From NCBI GenBank assembly GCA_902519325.1, contig CABYJU010000003.1:1-64000 (forward strand): a stretch of 64,000 nucleotides of DNA, given 5' to 3'. This DNA is from an uncultured Pelagibacteraceae bacterium (GTDB taxonomy: Bacteria > Pseudomonadota > Alphaproteobacteria > Pelagibacterales > Pelagibacteraceae). The notes beneath the pieces are model-generated. The model was not told the DNA's origin. It ran no database searches and was given only the letters and a program-made list of their open reading frames with translations. Positions 34,035 through 42,365 of this stretch are shown here, piece by piece (within the stretch, counting starts at the first letter, position 1; each line of letters starts with the position of its first letter). The translations under genes and the position numbers were made by a program.

Positions 34035-35011
34035 CAGGTAGCTATCCTAGTTTAAGATTGAGAAGATCAAGAAAATTCAGTTGGTCTAGAAGATTAGTCC
34101 AAGATAATGATCTATCTTACAATGATTTTATTTTACCTATCTTTCTTACTGAAGGAAAAGCAAAAAAAGTTCCAATTAATTCAATGCCAAATGTTTTTAG
34201 GTACTCTATTGATAAATTAAAAAGTGTAGTTGATAAAGCACTAAAATTGGGAATACCAATGGTAGCTTTATTCCCTTATACAAATCCAAAAAAAAAAGAT
34301 AAATATGGAAATGAAGCATTAAATGAAAATAATTTAGTTTGCCAAGCAATAAAATTCATCAAAAAAAATTATCAAAACGAAATTGGAATAATGTGTGATG
34401 TTGCATTAGATCCATATACATCACATGGTCATGATGGAATAATCAGAAAAAATGAAATTTTAAATGATGAAACATTAGAAATCTTAATTAAACAATCAAT
34501 ATTGCAGGCAAAAATGGGTTGCGATGTGATTGCTCCTTCAGATATGATGGATGGTAGGGTTTTAAAAATTCGCAAAGCTTTAGATAAAAATAATCTTAAA
34601 GATGTTCAAATTCTATCTTATGCAGTTAAATATGCATCAAGTTTTTATGGCCCATTCAGAAATGCTGTTGGTTCAAAAAGTCTCTTAAAAGGAGACAAAA
34701 AAACTTATCAAATGGATTTTAAAAACAATTATGAATCATTAAGAGAAGTAGCATTAGATATAAAAGAAGGGGCGGATATGATTATAGTAAAACCAGGAAT
34801 GCCATATCTTGATATAATTAGAGAAGTTAAAAATAATTTTAAAATTCCAGTTATCGCTTATCAAGTATCAGGTGAATATAGTCTAATACAAAATGCAATT
34901 TCAAAAAAAATATTAGATAAAAAATCAATATATGAGAGCCTAGTTTCCTTTAAAAGAGCTGGTGCGAATGCAATTATAACATATTTTGCTGATCAAATAA
35001 AACTAGATTAG
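34025..35011 (+). CDS. hemB: Porphobilinogen synthase (delta-aminolevulinic acid dehydratase)
   Basis: Joins two 5-aminolevulinate molecules into porphobilinogen for heme. Family blocks: LRLRRSRKFSWSRRLVQD, DYNDFILPIFL-like start (SYNDFILPIFLTEG), MCDVALDPYTSHGHDG, the Schiff-base lysines in SYAVKYASSFYGPFRNAVGS and IIVKPGMPYLDIIREV. The metal-site cysteines of zinc-type enzymes are replaced by ALDPY, so it is the Mg-dependent alphaproteobacterial type. I use the ATG rather than the TTG six bases before. The 3' end overlaps the convergent recO stop by 9 bases. Confidence 0.94.
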   Translation: MIITGSYPSLRLRRSRKFSWSRRLVQDNDLSYNDFILPIFLTEGKAKKVPINSMPNVFRYSIDKLKSVVDKALKLGIPMVALFPYTNPKKKDKYGNEALNENNLVCQAIKFIKKNYQNEIGIMCDVALDPYTSHGHDGIIRKNEILNDETLEILIKQSILQAKMGCDVIAPSDMMDGRVLKIRKALDKNNLKDVQILSYAVKYASSFYGPFRNAVGSKSLLKGDKKTYQMDFKNNYESLREVALDIKEGADMIIVKPGMPYLDIIREVKNNFKIPVIAYQVSGEYSLIQNAISKKILDKKSIYESLVSFKRAGANAIITYFADQIKLD

Positions 35012-35683
35012 TTTTAAGGAATTTTGAAAATTAAATCTTGTTTTAGGAAAATTAAGATTATTCGGTTTAACTATTGTTTTATCTAAAAAGTCTCCTACAA
35101 TTTTTAAAGCATTAAAAGTATCTTCAAAGCTTATATCTGCTTCATCTTTATTTATTAAAAAATTTGGTATAATTTTATCAGAATTTTTTAATTTATAATT
35201 AATTTTATTACCTTCTGGAACTTCTTCTACATAATCATTAAAATTTATGTCATATCCAATCAATTTATAAAAGTTTAATTCCCAATTTACAAATTTTGAA
35301 AGCCAATATTCATCTTTTAATATCTCAAAATATTTGTCAATTAAGAAATAAATCTCACTGTTTTTTTCATTCTCTACAGTTAAAATTTTAATCAAATTCA
35401 TAGTATAAATAATACAAAGTAGTTTTTGCTTATCTTCTAAAAAGTATGGAGTTTTAAATTCATCGATTTCAATTTTTAAAGAGCCAATTTTAGATTGAGA
35501 TTTTGAATTATAATTTATATGCAATTTATTACCTTCGAATAAGTAGTTTTTTATTTTTTTTGAAGTTCCTCCAAAAATAATTCCTGAAATTTTTCCATGT
35601 TTTTCAGTATAAAATTCAGAGATTACAGAATTTTCGTTATATTTATTTTTTGAAAGTAAGTAACCTTTATCTTGCCAATTCAT
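35003..35683 (-). CDS. recO: DNA repair protein RecO
   Basis: Recombination mediator loading RecA on SSB-coated gaps with RecR. The N-terminal OB fold is recognisable from MNWQDKGYLLSKNKYNENSVISEFYTEKHGKISGIIFGG in order (first 13: MNWQDKGYLLSKN; later EFYTEKHGKISGII), and the helical C-terminal part is divergent, with no zinc cysteines. The 226-residue length is typical of alphaproteobacteria. It directly follows rnc (shared base); the era gene usual between them is absent. Confidence 0.88.
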   Translation of the reverse strand: MNWQDKGYLLSKNKYNENSVISEFYTEKHGKISGIIFGGTSKKIKNYLFEGNKLHINYNSKSQSKIGSLKIEIDEFKTPYFLEDKQKLLCIIYTMNLIKILTVENEKNSEIYFLIDKYFEILKDEYWLSKFVNWELNFYKLIGYDINFNDYVEEVPEGNKINYKLKNSDKIIPNFLINKDEADISFEDTFNALKIVGDFLDKTIVKPNNLNFPKTRFNFQNSLKLI

Positions 35684-36345
35684 TATATTTCAATAGTTTC
35701 TAAAAGTTTCATAGCGGCAGCTTGTTCAGCATTTTTTTTTGAACTGCCATCAGCGATAACTGTTTTACTATCCTTAATTTTTACACTAATTTTAAAATTT
35801 GGTTTATGTCTTGGTCCCGTATTAGAAATAAGTTTATATATTGGTAATATTTTAAATTTCTTTAATGAATATTCTTGTAATCTTGTTTTTGAGTCAATTA
35901 CTGTAACATCCGATAAGTTTAAATAATTTTTCCAATAATTTAATATAAATTTTGATGAAACTTCAAAACCTTTATCTATATAAATTGCTCCTATCAAAGA
36001 CTCACAACAATCAGATATAATTTTTTTTTCAATATTAACTTTTTTTTTCTTTTCAGTGTTTCCTGTTAAAATATACTTATCTAACTCTATTTCTTTGCCA
36101 ATTTCAAAGCACTTGTTTTTATTAACTAAATTTGCAAGTTTTTTATCAATAATGCCTACTTTTTCATTTGGATATAACTCTAAAAGTTTCTTTGATATAA
36201 CAAATCCTAAAACTCTATCACCTAAAAATTCTAGTTTTTCATAATTATTTTTTGTATCAAAACTTTTGTGTGTTAAGGCTTGTATCAATAGTTTTTCATT
36301 TTTAAAACTTATACCTATTTTCTTTTGTAGCTTGTTTAGTTTCAT
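35683..36345 (-). CDS. rnc: Ribonuclease III
   Basis: Double-strand RNA endonuclease for rRNA and mRNA processing, 220 residues. Signature NYEKLEFLGDRVLGFVIS near 34-51 carries the catalytic Glu and Asp; the second acidic cluster is ESLIGAIYIDKGF near 114-126. The C-terminal dsRNA-binding domain starts near 148 (SKTRLQEYSLKKFKILPIY) and ends with the KKNAEQAAAMKLLE helix. It is four bases after lepB, the common lepB-rnc order. Confidence 0.95.
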   Translation of the reverse strand: MKLNKLQKKIGISFKNEKLLIQALTHKSFDTKNNYEKLEFLGDRVLGFVISKKLLELYPNEKVGIIDKKLANLVNKNKCFEIGKEIELDKYILTGNTEKKKKVNIEKKIISDCCESLIGAIYIDKGFEVSSKFILNYWKNYLNLSDVTVIDSKTRLQEYSLKKFKILPIYKLISNTGPRHKPNFKISVKIKDSKTVIADGSSKKNAEQAAAMKLLETIEI

Positions 36346-36349
36346 TTAT

Positions 36350-37078
36350 TTAAATTATTTTATTAAAAAATCTTTCAAATCGAACTATTTCATTCCATTT
36401 AAATATATTAAAGATACTTCCTTTTCTTGGATTAGATGAGAAAAATAAAATTTGAGCTTTTCCAACTAAATTATTTTGATTAACATAACCAACCTCTGAT
36501 AGGAATCTGCTGTCTTTAGAACAATCTCTATTGTCACCTAAGAAAAAATAATGATTTTCAGGAACAATGTATTTATCTGAATTAGAAAATGTTATATCGG
36601 TTCTATATGCAGCTAAATAACTTTTTCCATTTGGAAGCTTTTCCTCAAATATATTGACATTAATTTGGGATGATCCACAATATAACTTATCATTTTTACT
36701 TTTAATTGTTTTTAATACTTGATTAGAGTTTATATATAAATCACTATCAATAAACTGTATCGTATCACCTGGTAAACCAATCAATCTTTTAATATAGTCT
36801 GTACGATTATCAGCAGGTGTTTTAAAAACTATGACATCTCCTCTTTTAGGGTTTTTATTTAATATGCGTCCTTTAAAAATAGGAGGACTAAAAGGAAATG
36901 AATGTTTACTATATCCGTAAGAAAATTTTGTAACAAATAATCTGTCACCAACAAGCAAGTTAGTTTCCATTGATGATGATGGTATATAAAATGGCTGGAT
37001 TAATAGTGATCTTATAAATACTGCGATTATTAGTGCGTAAAATAATGTTTTAGAATTATCAATTATGAAATTTTTCAT
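36350..37078 (-). CDS. lepB: Signal peptidase I
   Basis: Membrane serine protease removing signal peptides from exported proteins. One N-terminal membrane helix (about 10-28) precedes the active site: catalytic Ser S36 in IPSSSMETNLLVGD and the general base K97 in DYIKRLIGLPGD. The third block is YFFLGDNRDCSKDSR near 176-190. It has 242 residues. The start overlaps acpS by 4 bases. Confidence 0.96.
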   Translation of the reverse strand: MKNFIIDNSKTLFYALIIAVFIRSLLIQPFYIPSSSMETNLLVGDRLFVTKFSYGYSKHSFPFSPPIFKGRILNKNPKRGDVIVFKTPADNRTDYIKRLIGLPGDTIQFIDSDLYINSNQVLKTIKSKNDKLYCGSSQINVNIFEEKLPNGKSYLAAYRTDITFSNSDKYIVPENHYFFLGDNRDCSKDSRFLSEVGYVNQNNLVGKAQILFFSSNPRKGSIFNIFKWNEIVRFERFFNKII

Positions 37079-37461
37079 TTTTTTCTATTCAAAATAACAA
37101 AAGCAATTGAGTGGTTTTTTTCATCTGAAAGTGAGAGATGAATATCGTAATTCTTTAATTTAAATTTCTTTTTTAATATATCTTTTATTTTCTTTGAAAT
37201 TTTAATTTTAGGAGATCCTTTCTTATTATTGTATATTTCAATATCATTAAAATTAATATTATCTCTAAAACCTGTGCCTATTGATTTAACGAAAGCTTCT
37301 TTAGCAGCAAATCTTTTTGCAAAATAATTTGTTTTGTTTTTATATTTTTTTGATTGATTAATTTCATTCAATGTAAAAAGTCTTTTTTTAAAACCTTTAA
37401 TTTTTAAGGATTTTTCTACTCTTTTATTATCAATAATATCAACACCGTTACCAATTATCAT
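37075..37461 (-). CDS. acpS: Holo-[acyl-carrier-protein] synthase
   Basis: Transfers phosphopantetheine to apo-ACP for fatty acid synthesis. Motifs: IIGNGVDIIDNKRVEKSL at the N-terminus with the metal-binding Asp, and FAKRFAAKEAFVKSIGTGFR near 48-67 with the Glu and Lys; HLSLSDEKNHSIAFVIL closes the protein. The 128-residue length is usual. It overlaps pdxJ by one base and lepB by four in the standard alphaproteobacterial order. Confidence 0.95.
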   Translation of the reverse strand: MIIGNGVDIIDNKRVEKSLKIKGFKKRLFTLNEINQSKKYKNKTNYFAKRFAAKEAFVKSIGTGFRDNINFNDIEIYNNKKGSPKIKISKKIKDILKKKFKLKNYDIHLSLSDEKNHSIAFVILNRKK

Positions 37462-38180
37462 TATTTTAATATTTTTCTAAAATTCGTGATTACTTTTTTC
37501 ATACCAAACATGATGGACTCTCCTATTATAAAATGTCCAATATTAAATTCCTCTATAGATTTAATCTTTCTTAAAATTTTAGTCGATTTATAATCTAGGC
37601 CATGTCCTGCATGAACTTCCATTCCTAGTTTTTTTGCTAAGGTGGAACAATTTTTTATTTTTTTGAACTCGATTAAATAATTCTTGTTATTTTTAACTTT
37701 TAAAGCAAATTTTCCTGTATGAAGTTCCACACATTTTGCATTTAATTCTTTTGATGCAAAAACATCTTTGATATTTGGATTGATGAAAAGACTAGTTCTA
37801 ATTTTTTTTGAATTTAATTTACTAATTACTTTTTTAATTATTTTTTTATTTTTTGTGATATTCAAACCTCCTTCGGTGGTTATTTCATTCCTTTTTTCAG
37901 GAACTATACAAACAAAATTAGGTTTATACTTTAATGCAATTTTAAGCATTTCATTATTAGCAGCCATTTCTAAATTTATAGGTACTCTTTTAATTTTTGA
38001 AAATATGGCTACGTCCTCATCTCGAATATGTCTACGATCTTCTCTTAAATGAATAGTAATAGAATTTGCACCGAAATTCATGACTTGCCTTGCATATGAA
38101 ATAGGATCAGGATGTCCCTCTCCCCTGGCGTTTCTTAATGTTGCAATATGATCTACGTTAACACCTAGTCTAGATTTCAT
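37461..38180 (-). CDS. pdxJ: Pyridoxine 5'-phosphate synthase
   Basis: Forms pyridoxine phosphate (vitamin B6) from deoxyxylulose phosphate and aminoacetone phosphate. TIM barrel with LGVNVDHIATLRNARGEGHPDP at the N-terminus (as LGVNVDHIATLRNA and RGEGHPDP), ITIHLREDRRHIRDEDV, FVCIVPEKRNEITTEGGL, and AGHGLDYKSTK plus FNIGHFIIGES near the C-terminus. It has 239 residues. Its product supports the PLP enzymes in this window (GlyA, MetY). Confidence 0.96.
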   Translation of the reverse strand: MKSRLGVNVDHIATLRNARGEGHPDPISYARQVMNFGANSITIHLREDRRHIRDEDVAIFSKIKRVPINLEMAANNEMLKIALKYKPNFVCIVPEKRNEITTEGGLNITKNKKIIKKVISKLNSKKIRTSLFINPNIKDVFASKELNAKCVELHTGKFALKVKNNKNYLIEFKKIKNCSTLAKKLGMEVHAGHGLDYKSTKILRKIKSIEEFNIGHFIIGESIMFGMKKVITNFRKILK

Positions 38181-38767
38181 TTTAAATATCTACTTCCAGG
38201 TTTTGTAATTGGAATTTTTTTCAACTCAATTGGTAAATCATTTTTTTTATAAGTTGGTATTTCTAATTTAATTTGGGAAATAATATTTTTATCTTTAATT
38301 TTTAAACTTGGTTTACTAGATCTATTAATCAAACACGCATACCCAATTACTTTTGATTTATATTTTTTTACAAGTCGAGCACATTCTAAGCTTGACTTAC
38401 CTGTAGTGATCACGTCTTCTACAATCAAAACTTTAGAATTTTTTTTTATTGAAAAACCTCTTCTTAAAGTAAATTTCCCATTAACTCTTTCACAAAATAT
38501 TGTTTCCTTGTTCAATAAATTTCCAACGATATAACCTATTACAATACCTCCCATAGCTGGTGACAGAATTAAATCGATTTTTTTGAATTTTTTTTTTATT
38601 TTAGCGCTTAAGGATTTACAAAATTTTTCTGATTTTTTTGGATAACTTAATAATTTAGCACACTGAACATATTTGGGTGAATGTAAACCTGAAGATAAAA
38701 CAAAATGTCCCTCTAAAAGTGCCTTAGTTTTTTTTAAAACCGCTAAAGAATCTTTTAAAGAAAGCAT
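38177..38767 (-). CDS. pyrE: Orotate phosphoribosyltransferase
   Basis: Adds phosphoribose to orotate in pyrimidine synthesis. ALLEGHFVLSSGLHSPKYVQC near 17-37 is the family opening, and the PRPP-binding loop is VLIVEDVITTGKSSLECARL near 113-132. The 196-residue length fits. The ATG lies 44 bases inside the rsh frame; the alignment to the family N-terminus supports that start despite the overlap. Confidence 0.94.
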   Translation of the reverse strand: MLSLKDSLAVLKKTKALLEGHFVLSSGLHSPKYVQCAKLLSYPKKSEKFCKSLSAKIKKKFKKIDLILSPAMGGIVIGYIVGNLLNKETIFCERVNGKFTLRRGFSIKKNSKVLIVEDVITTGKSSLECARLVKKYKSKVIGYACLINRSSKPSLKIKDKNIISQIKLEIPTYKKNDLPIELKKIPITKPGSRYLK

Positions 38768-40466
38768 ATTTTTTGTTTTTATGTCTAATTATTTTGAAGT
38801 TATATTCTTTCTGTTTTAGCTCACTAATAAGTTTTGTAAAGTTTTTCAAATCTTGGATAATTAGGTTGAACCTAAAATTAATGGTTCTTTTAGTCTTTTC
38901 TACCATTTCAACACTTGAAATATTTACATTATTGGTTCCAATCATCGTCGTAACGTCACCTAATATTCCAGGTCTGTCAGGTAGAGACATCCATAGGGTA
39001 GTGTTATATTTTTTTTCTGTAGGCTTTCTGTCTTCTTTGTATTGCCAGTATCTTCTTATAGCAGCTCTAGCTTTGCCTGTTTTAGCACTTGTTATCCAAT
39101 GCAAAGAAGGTGAATCTTTTTTTGATGTTAATATTTTAACGACATCTCCATTTCGTAATATTGATTGTAAAGGACTTTCCTTTCCATTTATTTCACATCC
39201 AATTGCAGTATCACCTACTTTAGTGTGCACAGCGTAAGCAAAATCAATTGGACTTGCCTCTTTTGGTAATTTTATAACTGAGCCTTTTGGTGTAAAACAA
39301 AAAACATTTTCTTGAAACATTTGAAGTTTTGTATATTCAAAATAATGTTCTGGATTTTCATTTTTATTTATAATTTCTACTAAATCTGCTAACCAATCAT
39401 ATTCCTTCCAAGTTAAAGAGTTAAACTTTTCTGACGATTTATATTTCCAATGAGAAGCTATGCCTCTTTGAGCAAATTCATGCATTTGTTGTGTTCTTAG
39501 TTGTATTTCAATAGGTCTTTTATTTGGACCGATCACAGCTGTATGAAGTGATTTATAATTATTTATTTTCGGTGATGAAATGTAATCTTTAAATCTACCA
39601 GGTATACAATTCCATTTATTATGGATCACACCTAAGGTTTTGTAACAATTTTCAACTTTTTTTAAAATTATTCTAAAACCTATAATATCTGTAATTTGCT
39701 CTAATGAAGTCCTTTTTTTTTGAATTTTTCTCCAAATAGAAAAAGGAGTTTTTTCTCTAGAGTAAATTTTAAAATCGATATCATTTTCATTTAATAGATT
39801 TTCAAATTCACTAAGAACTGAATTATAATTAATCAAATTATTATCTTTTATTGTGTCCAATCTATCTTTGATCATTTTTCTTGCTTCAGGATTTAAAATA
39901 TCAAAAGAAAGATCTTCAAGTTCATCTCTTATTCTATTCATTCCCATTCTATCAGCTAGAGGAGCATAAATTTCCATAGTTTCTTTAGCAATTCTTTTTC
40001 TTTTTTCTTCTTTATCAATAGCCTTCAAAGTTCGCATATTATGCAAACGATCTGCAAGTTTCACAAGAAGGACTCTAATATCTTTAGAAGTTGCCAGGAT
40101 GAGTTTTCTAAAATTTTCAGCTTTTGAATTAGAAATAGCTTGGTTTTCAAAAACTGAAATTTTTGTAACTCCATCAACCAAATCAGCAACTTCTTTTCCA
40201 AATTGTTCTTCTATAGTTTTATAAGTTGCATAAGTATCTTCTATGGTATCGTGAAGTAAACCAGTTGCTATCGTTGCACTATCCAACTTAAGTTCGGTTA
40301 AAATATTTGCAACAGCAACAGGATGAATGACGTAGGGATCTCCTGATTGTCGTTTTTGATCTTTATGAACTTTCACTGCAAAATCATATGCTTTGCTTAA
40401 AGTTTCTGGGTTAAGAAACTTATTGTAAGATTTAACCTTATTTATTAATTCGTCAGAATTTAGCAT
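38724..40466 (-). CDS. rsh: Rel/SpoT-type (p)ppGpp synthetase/hydrolase, shortened
   Basis: Bifunctional stringent-response enzyme. Domain order: HD hydrolase (about 25-180; H48, H72-D73 in LLHDTIED), synthetase (about 240-350; FRIILKKVENCYKTLGVIHN, YKSLHTAVIGPNKRPIEIQLRT split as YKSLHTAVIG and PNKRPIEIQLRT), TGS (about 385-445; CFTPKGSVIKLPKEASPIDF) and a C-terminal ACT (about 495-565; LPDRPGILGDVTTMIGTNNV). At 580 residues it is 120-150 shorter than usual because the helical and zinc-finger regions between TGS and ACT are missing. Both catalytic domains look intact. I use the ATG one codon after a TTG. Confidence 0.93.
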   Translation of the reverse strand: MLNSDELINKVKSYNKFLNPETLSKAYDFAVKVHKDQKRQSGDPYVIHPVAVANILTELKLDSATIATGLLHDTIEDTYATYKTIEEQFGKEVADLVDGVTKISVFENQAISNSKAENFRKLILATSKDIRVLLVKLADRLHNMRTLKAIDKEEKRKRIAKETMEIYAPLADRMGMNRIRDELEDLSFDILNPEARKMIKDRLDTIKDNNLINYNSVLSEFENLLNENDIDFKIYSREKTPFSIWRKIQKKRTSLEQITDIIGFRIILKKVENCYKTLGVIHNKWNCIPGRFKDYISSPKINNYKSLHTAVIGPNKRPIEIQLRTQQMHEFAQRGIASHWKYKSSEKFNSLTWKEYDWLADLVEIINKNENPEHYFEYTKLQMFQENVFCFTPKGSVIKLPKEASPIDFAYAVHTKVGDTAIGCEINGKESPLQSILRNGDVVKILTSKKDSPSLHWITSAKTGKARAAIRRYWQYKEDRKPTEKKYNTTLWMSLPDRPGILGDVTTMIGTNNVNISSVEMVEKTKRTINFRFNLIIQDLKNFTKLISELKQKEYNFKIIRHKNKKYAFFKRFFSGFKKN

Positions 40467-40486
40467 CAATTTATTATATCACTTAT

Positions 40487-41014
40487 TTAGATAACTTTAA
40501 TACTTCTTAAATTATTTTTTTTTAAAGAAGATAAGAGTTTTACTATATTTTTTTTTAATTTTGGGTGAGACCAATTTTTGCATATTTCAAACAGTGGCAT
40601 AAGTACAAAGTTTCTATTATGCATTCTTGGATGCGGGATCTCTAAATTGATAAATTTTTTATTTGATTTAGTAATCTTTCCATTAAAATCTAATATATCA
40701 ATATCACAATTTCTTGGATGATTTTTAGGAGCTATTTTTCTACCTAATTTTTTTTCCACAGACTTAATTATTTTAAACAGCTCAAATTGATTTAATTTTG
40801 TTTTTATCAGTAATACAGCATTAATAAATTTTGGAAAACTTGGATCTGGCCATGACTCGGTCTCATAATAACTAGATATTTTAATAATTTTAATTTTATG
40901 GGCTTCCAATAAATATTTAGATTTTTCTAAAAAATGTATTCTATTTCCTAAATTAGAACCTATAGATAGATATACATAATTAACTTGAGCGTCTGAAATA
41001 TCTTGCTTTTTCAC
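40487..41014 (-). CDS. folK: 2-amino-4-hydroxy-6-hydroxymethyldihydropteridine pyrophosphokinase
   Basis: Folate synthesis kinase acting before dihydropteroate synthase. Motifs: [38 protein letters not shown] (as [12 protein letters not shown] and [10 protein letters not shown]), [19 protein letters not shown] and [16 protein letters not shown], including the Asp pair that binds Mg. No ATG lies before the family N-terminus; I propose the GTG at 41014, a 35-base overlap with smpB, though a nearer non-standard start is possible. The TTG at 41074 gives an implausible extension. Confidence 0.88.
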   Translation of the reverse strand: MKKQDISDAQVNYVYLSIGSNLGNRIHFLEKSKYLLEAHKIKIIKISSYYETESWPDPSFPKFINAVLLIKTKLNQFELFKIIKSVEKKLGRKIAPKNHPRNCDIDILDFNGKITKSNKKFINLEIPHPRMHNRNFVLMPLFEICKNWSHPKLKKNIVKLLSSLKKNNLRSIKVI

Positions 41015-41450
41015 GGTTCCAATCTTTAGTTTTTTTGGTTTGTCGCTTATCGTATTGTTTTTTACCCTTCGCAACTGCTATTTCAACTTTAGCTTTACCT
41101 TTTTTAAAATACATTTTGGTTGGAACTAAAGTTAAACCATCCTCATTCATTTTACCAATTAGTTTATTAATTTCCCTTTTGTTAAATAACAATTTTCTTT
41201 CTGAGTAAGGATTGTGGTTTGTATAACTGGCTTGTTTATATATAGGTATATGTGAATTAATTAAAAAAATTTCTCCTTCTTTTTCTACTGCGTATGATTC
41301 TGCGATATTTACTTTTCCATCTCTTACAGATTTTATTTCAGAACTTTTTAGTACAATTCCGGCTTCTAAGATTTCCTTAAAGAAAAAATTAAAAGAAGCT
41401 TTTCGATTTATTGTAATGATCTTGATACCAGATGTATATTTATCACTCAT
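40980..41450 (-). CDS. smpB: SsrA-binding protein SmpB
   Basis: Partner of tmRNA in ribosome rescue. The beta-barrel holds [40 protein letters not shown] and [23 protein letters not shown] (as [15 protein letters not shown] and YSERKLLF), and the basic tail [20 protein letters not shown] is the decoding-centre helix. It has 156 residues from the ATG; a TTG lies one codon upstream. It overlaps dapA by 8 bases. The matching ssrA gene was not found in this window. Confidence 0.96.
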   Translation of the reverse strand: MSDKYTSGIKIITINRKASFNFFFKEILEAGIVLKSSEIKSVRDGKVNIAESYAVEKEGEIFLINSHIPIYKQASYTNHNPYSERKLLFNKREINKLIGKMNEDGLTLVPTKMYFKKGKAKVEIAVAKGKKQYDKRQTKKTKDWNREKARYFRRSS

Positions 41451-42330
41451 CAATAAGTTTTGCTACTTTCAATGCTTTTTCGACTTCCTTTTTTGTATTT
41501 TCAGTTATTTTTACTAAAGGTAATCTTACAGCATCATCGCATAGTCCAAGTAATTTAGCAGCATACTTAACTGGTGAAGGATTGCTTTCTATAAATAAAT
41601 TTTTATGCAGCGGTTGCAACATATCGTCAAGTTCTTGAGCCTTTTTTAAATCATCCTCATTTGAAGATTTTGATAATTTTTGAAATTCAGAACATAATTT
41701 AGGAGCTACGTTTGCAGTAACACTAATTGTCCCAACTCCTCCTCGTTTATTAAATTCAAAAGCATTATCATCGTTTCCAGTAAGTTGAATGAAATCATTG
41801 CCCATTTTTTCTTTTTGTTGATCAACACGATTTAGATCGCCAGTTGCATCTTTAACTCCAACTATATTTTTTAGTTCATATAATCTAGCCATTGTTTCAA
41901 CGCTCATATCAATGACTGAACGGCTCGGTATGTTGTAAATTATAATTGGAATTCCACAGTTATCGTTGATTGATTTATAATGTTGATATAATCCTTCTTG
42001 AGTAGGTTTATTATAATATGGTGTAACAACTAAAGCACCATCCGCGCCAGCTTTTTCAGCGTGTTTTGTTAATGATACGGCTTCTTCTGTAGAATTAGAT
42101 CCTGTACCGGCTATTATAGGAAGTTTACCAGTAGCTTCTTTTATACACAATTCAATTGTTCTCTCATGTTCATCATGTGATAATGTTGGTGACTCACCTG
42201 TCGTTCCAACTGGAACTAACCCATTTGTTCCATTTTCCAGATGATGATTTATTATTTTTATGTAACTTTCTTCGTCAAGCTTGTTGTCTTTAAACGGTGT
42301 AATTAATGCTACATTTGATCCTTTAAACAT
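41443..42330 (-). CDS. dapA: 4-hydroxy-tetrahydrodipicolinate synthase
   Basis: Condenses pyruvate with aspartate semialdehyde, entering lysine and diaminopimelate synthesis. TIM barrel with GTTGESPTL near 42-50, [14 protein letters not shown], the catalytic Tyr in IIYNIPSRS (Y132) and Schiff-base lysine K160 in GVKDATGD. The 295-residue length is usual. It starts the long leftward operon that ends with recO and is divergent from the lytic transglycosylase gene, with only 35 bases between the two starts. Confidence 0.96.
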   Translation of the reverse strand: MFKGSNVALITPFKDNKLDEESYIKIINHHLENGTNGLVPVGTTGESPTLSHDEHERTIELCIKEATGKLPIIAGTGSNSTEEAVSLTKHAEKAGADGALVVTPYYNKPTQEGLYQHYKSINDNCGIPIIIYNIPSRSVIDMSVETMARLYELKNIVGVKDATGDLNRVDQQKEKMGNDFIQLTGNDDNAFEFNKRGGVGTISVTANVAPKLCSEFQKLSKSSNEDDLKKAQELDDMLQPLHKNLFIESNPSPVKYAAKLLGLCDDAVRLPLVKITENTKKEVEKALKVAKLIDE

Positions 42331-42365
42331 AATTATTTATAACATAAGTTGTTTGATTTAATAAA

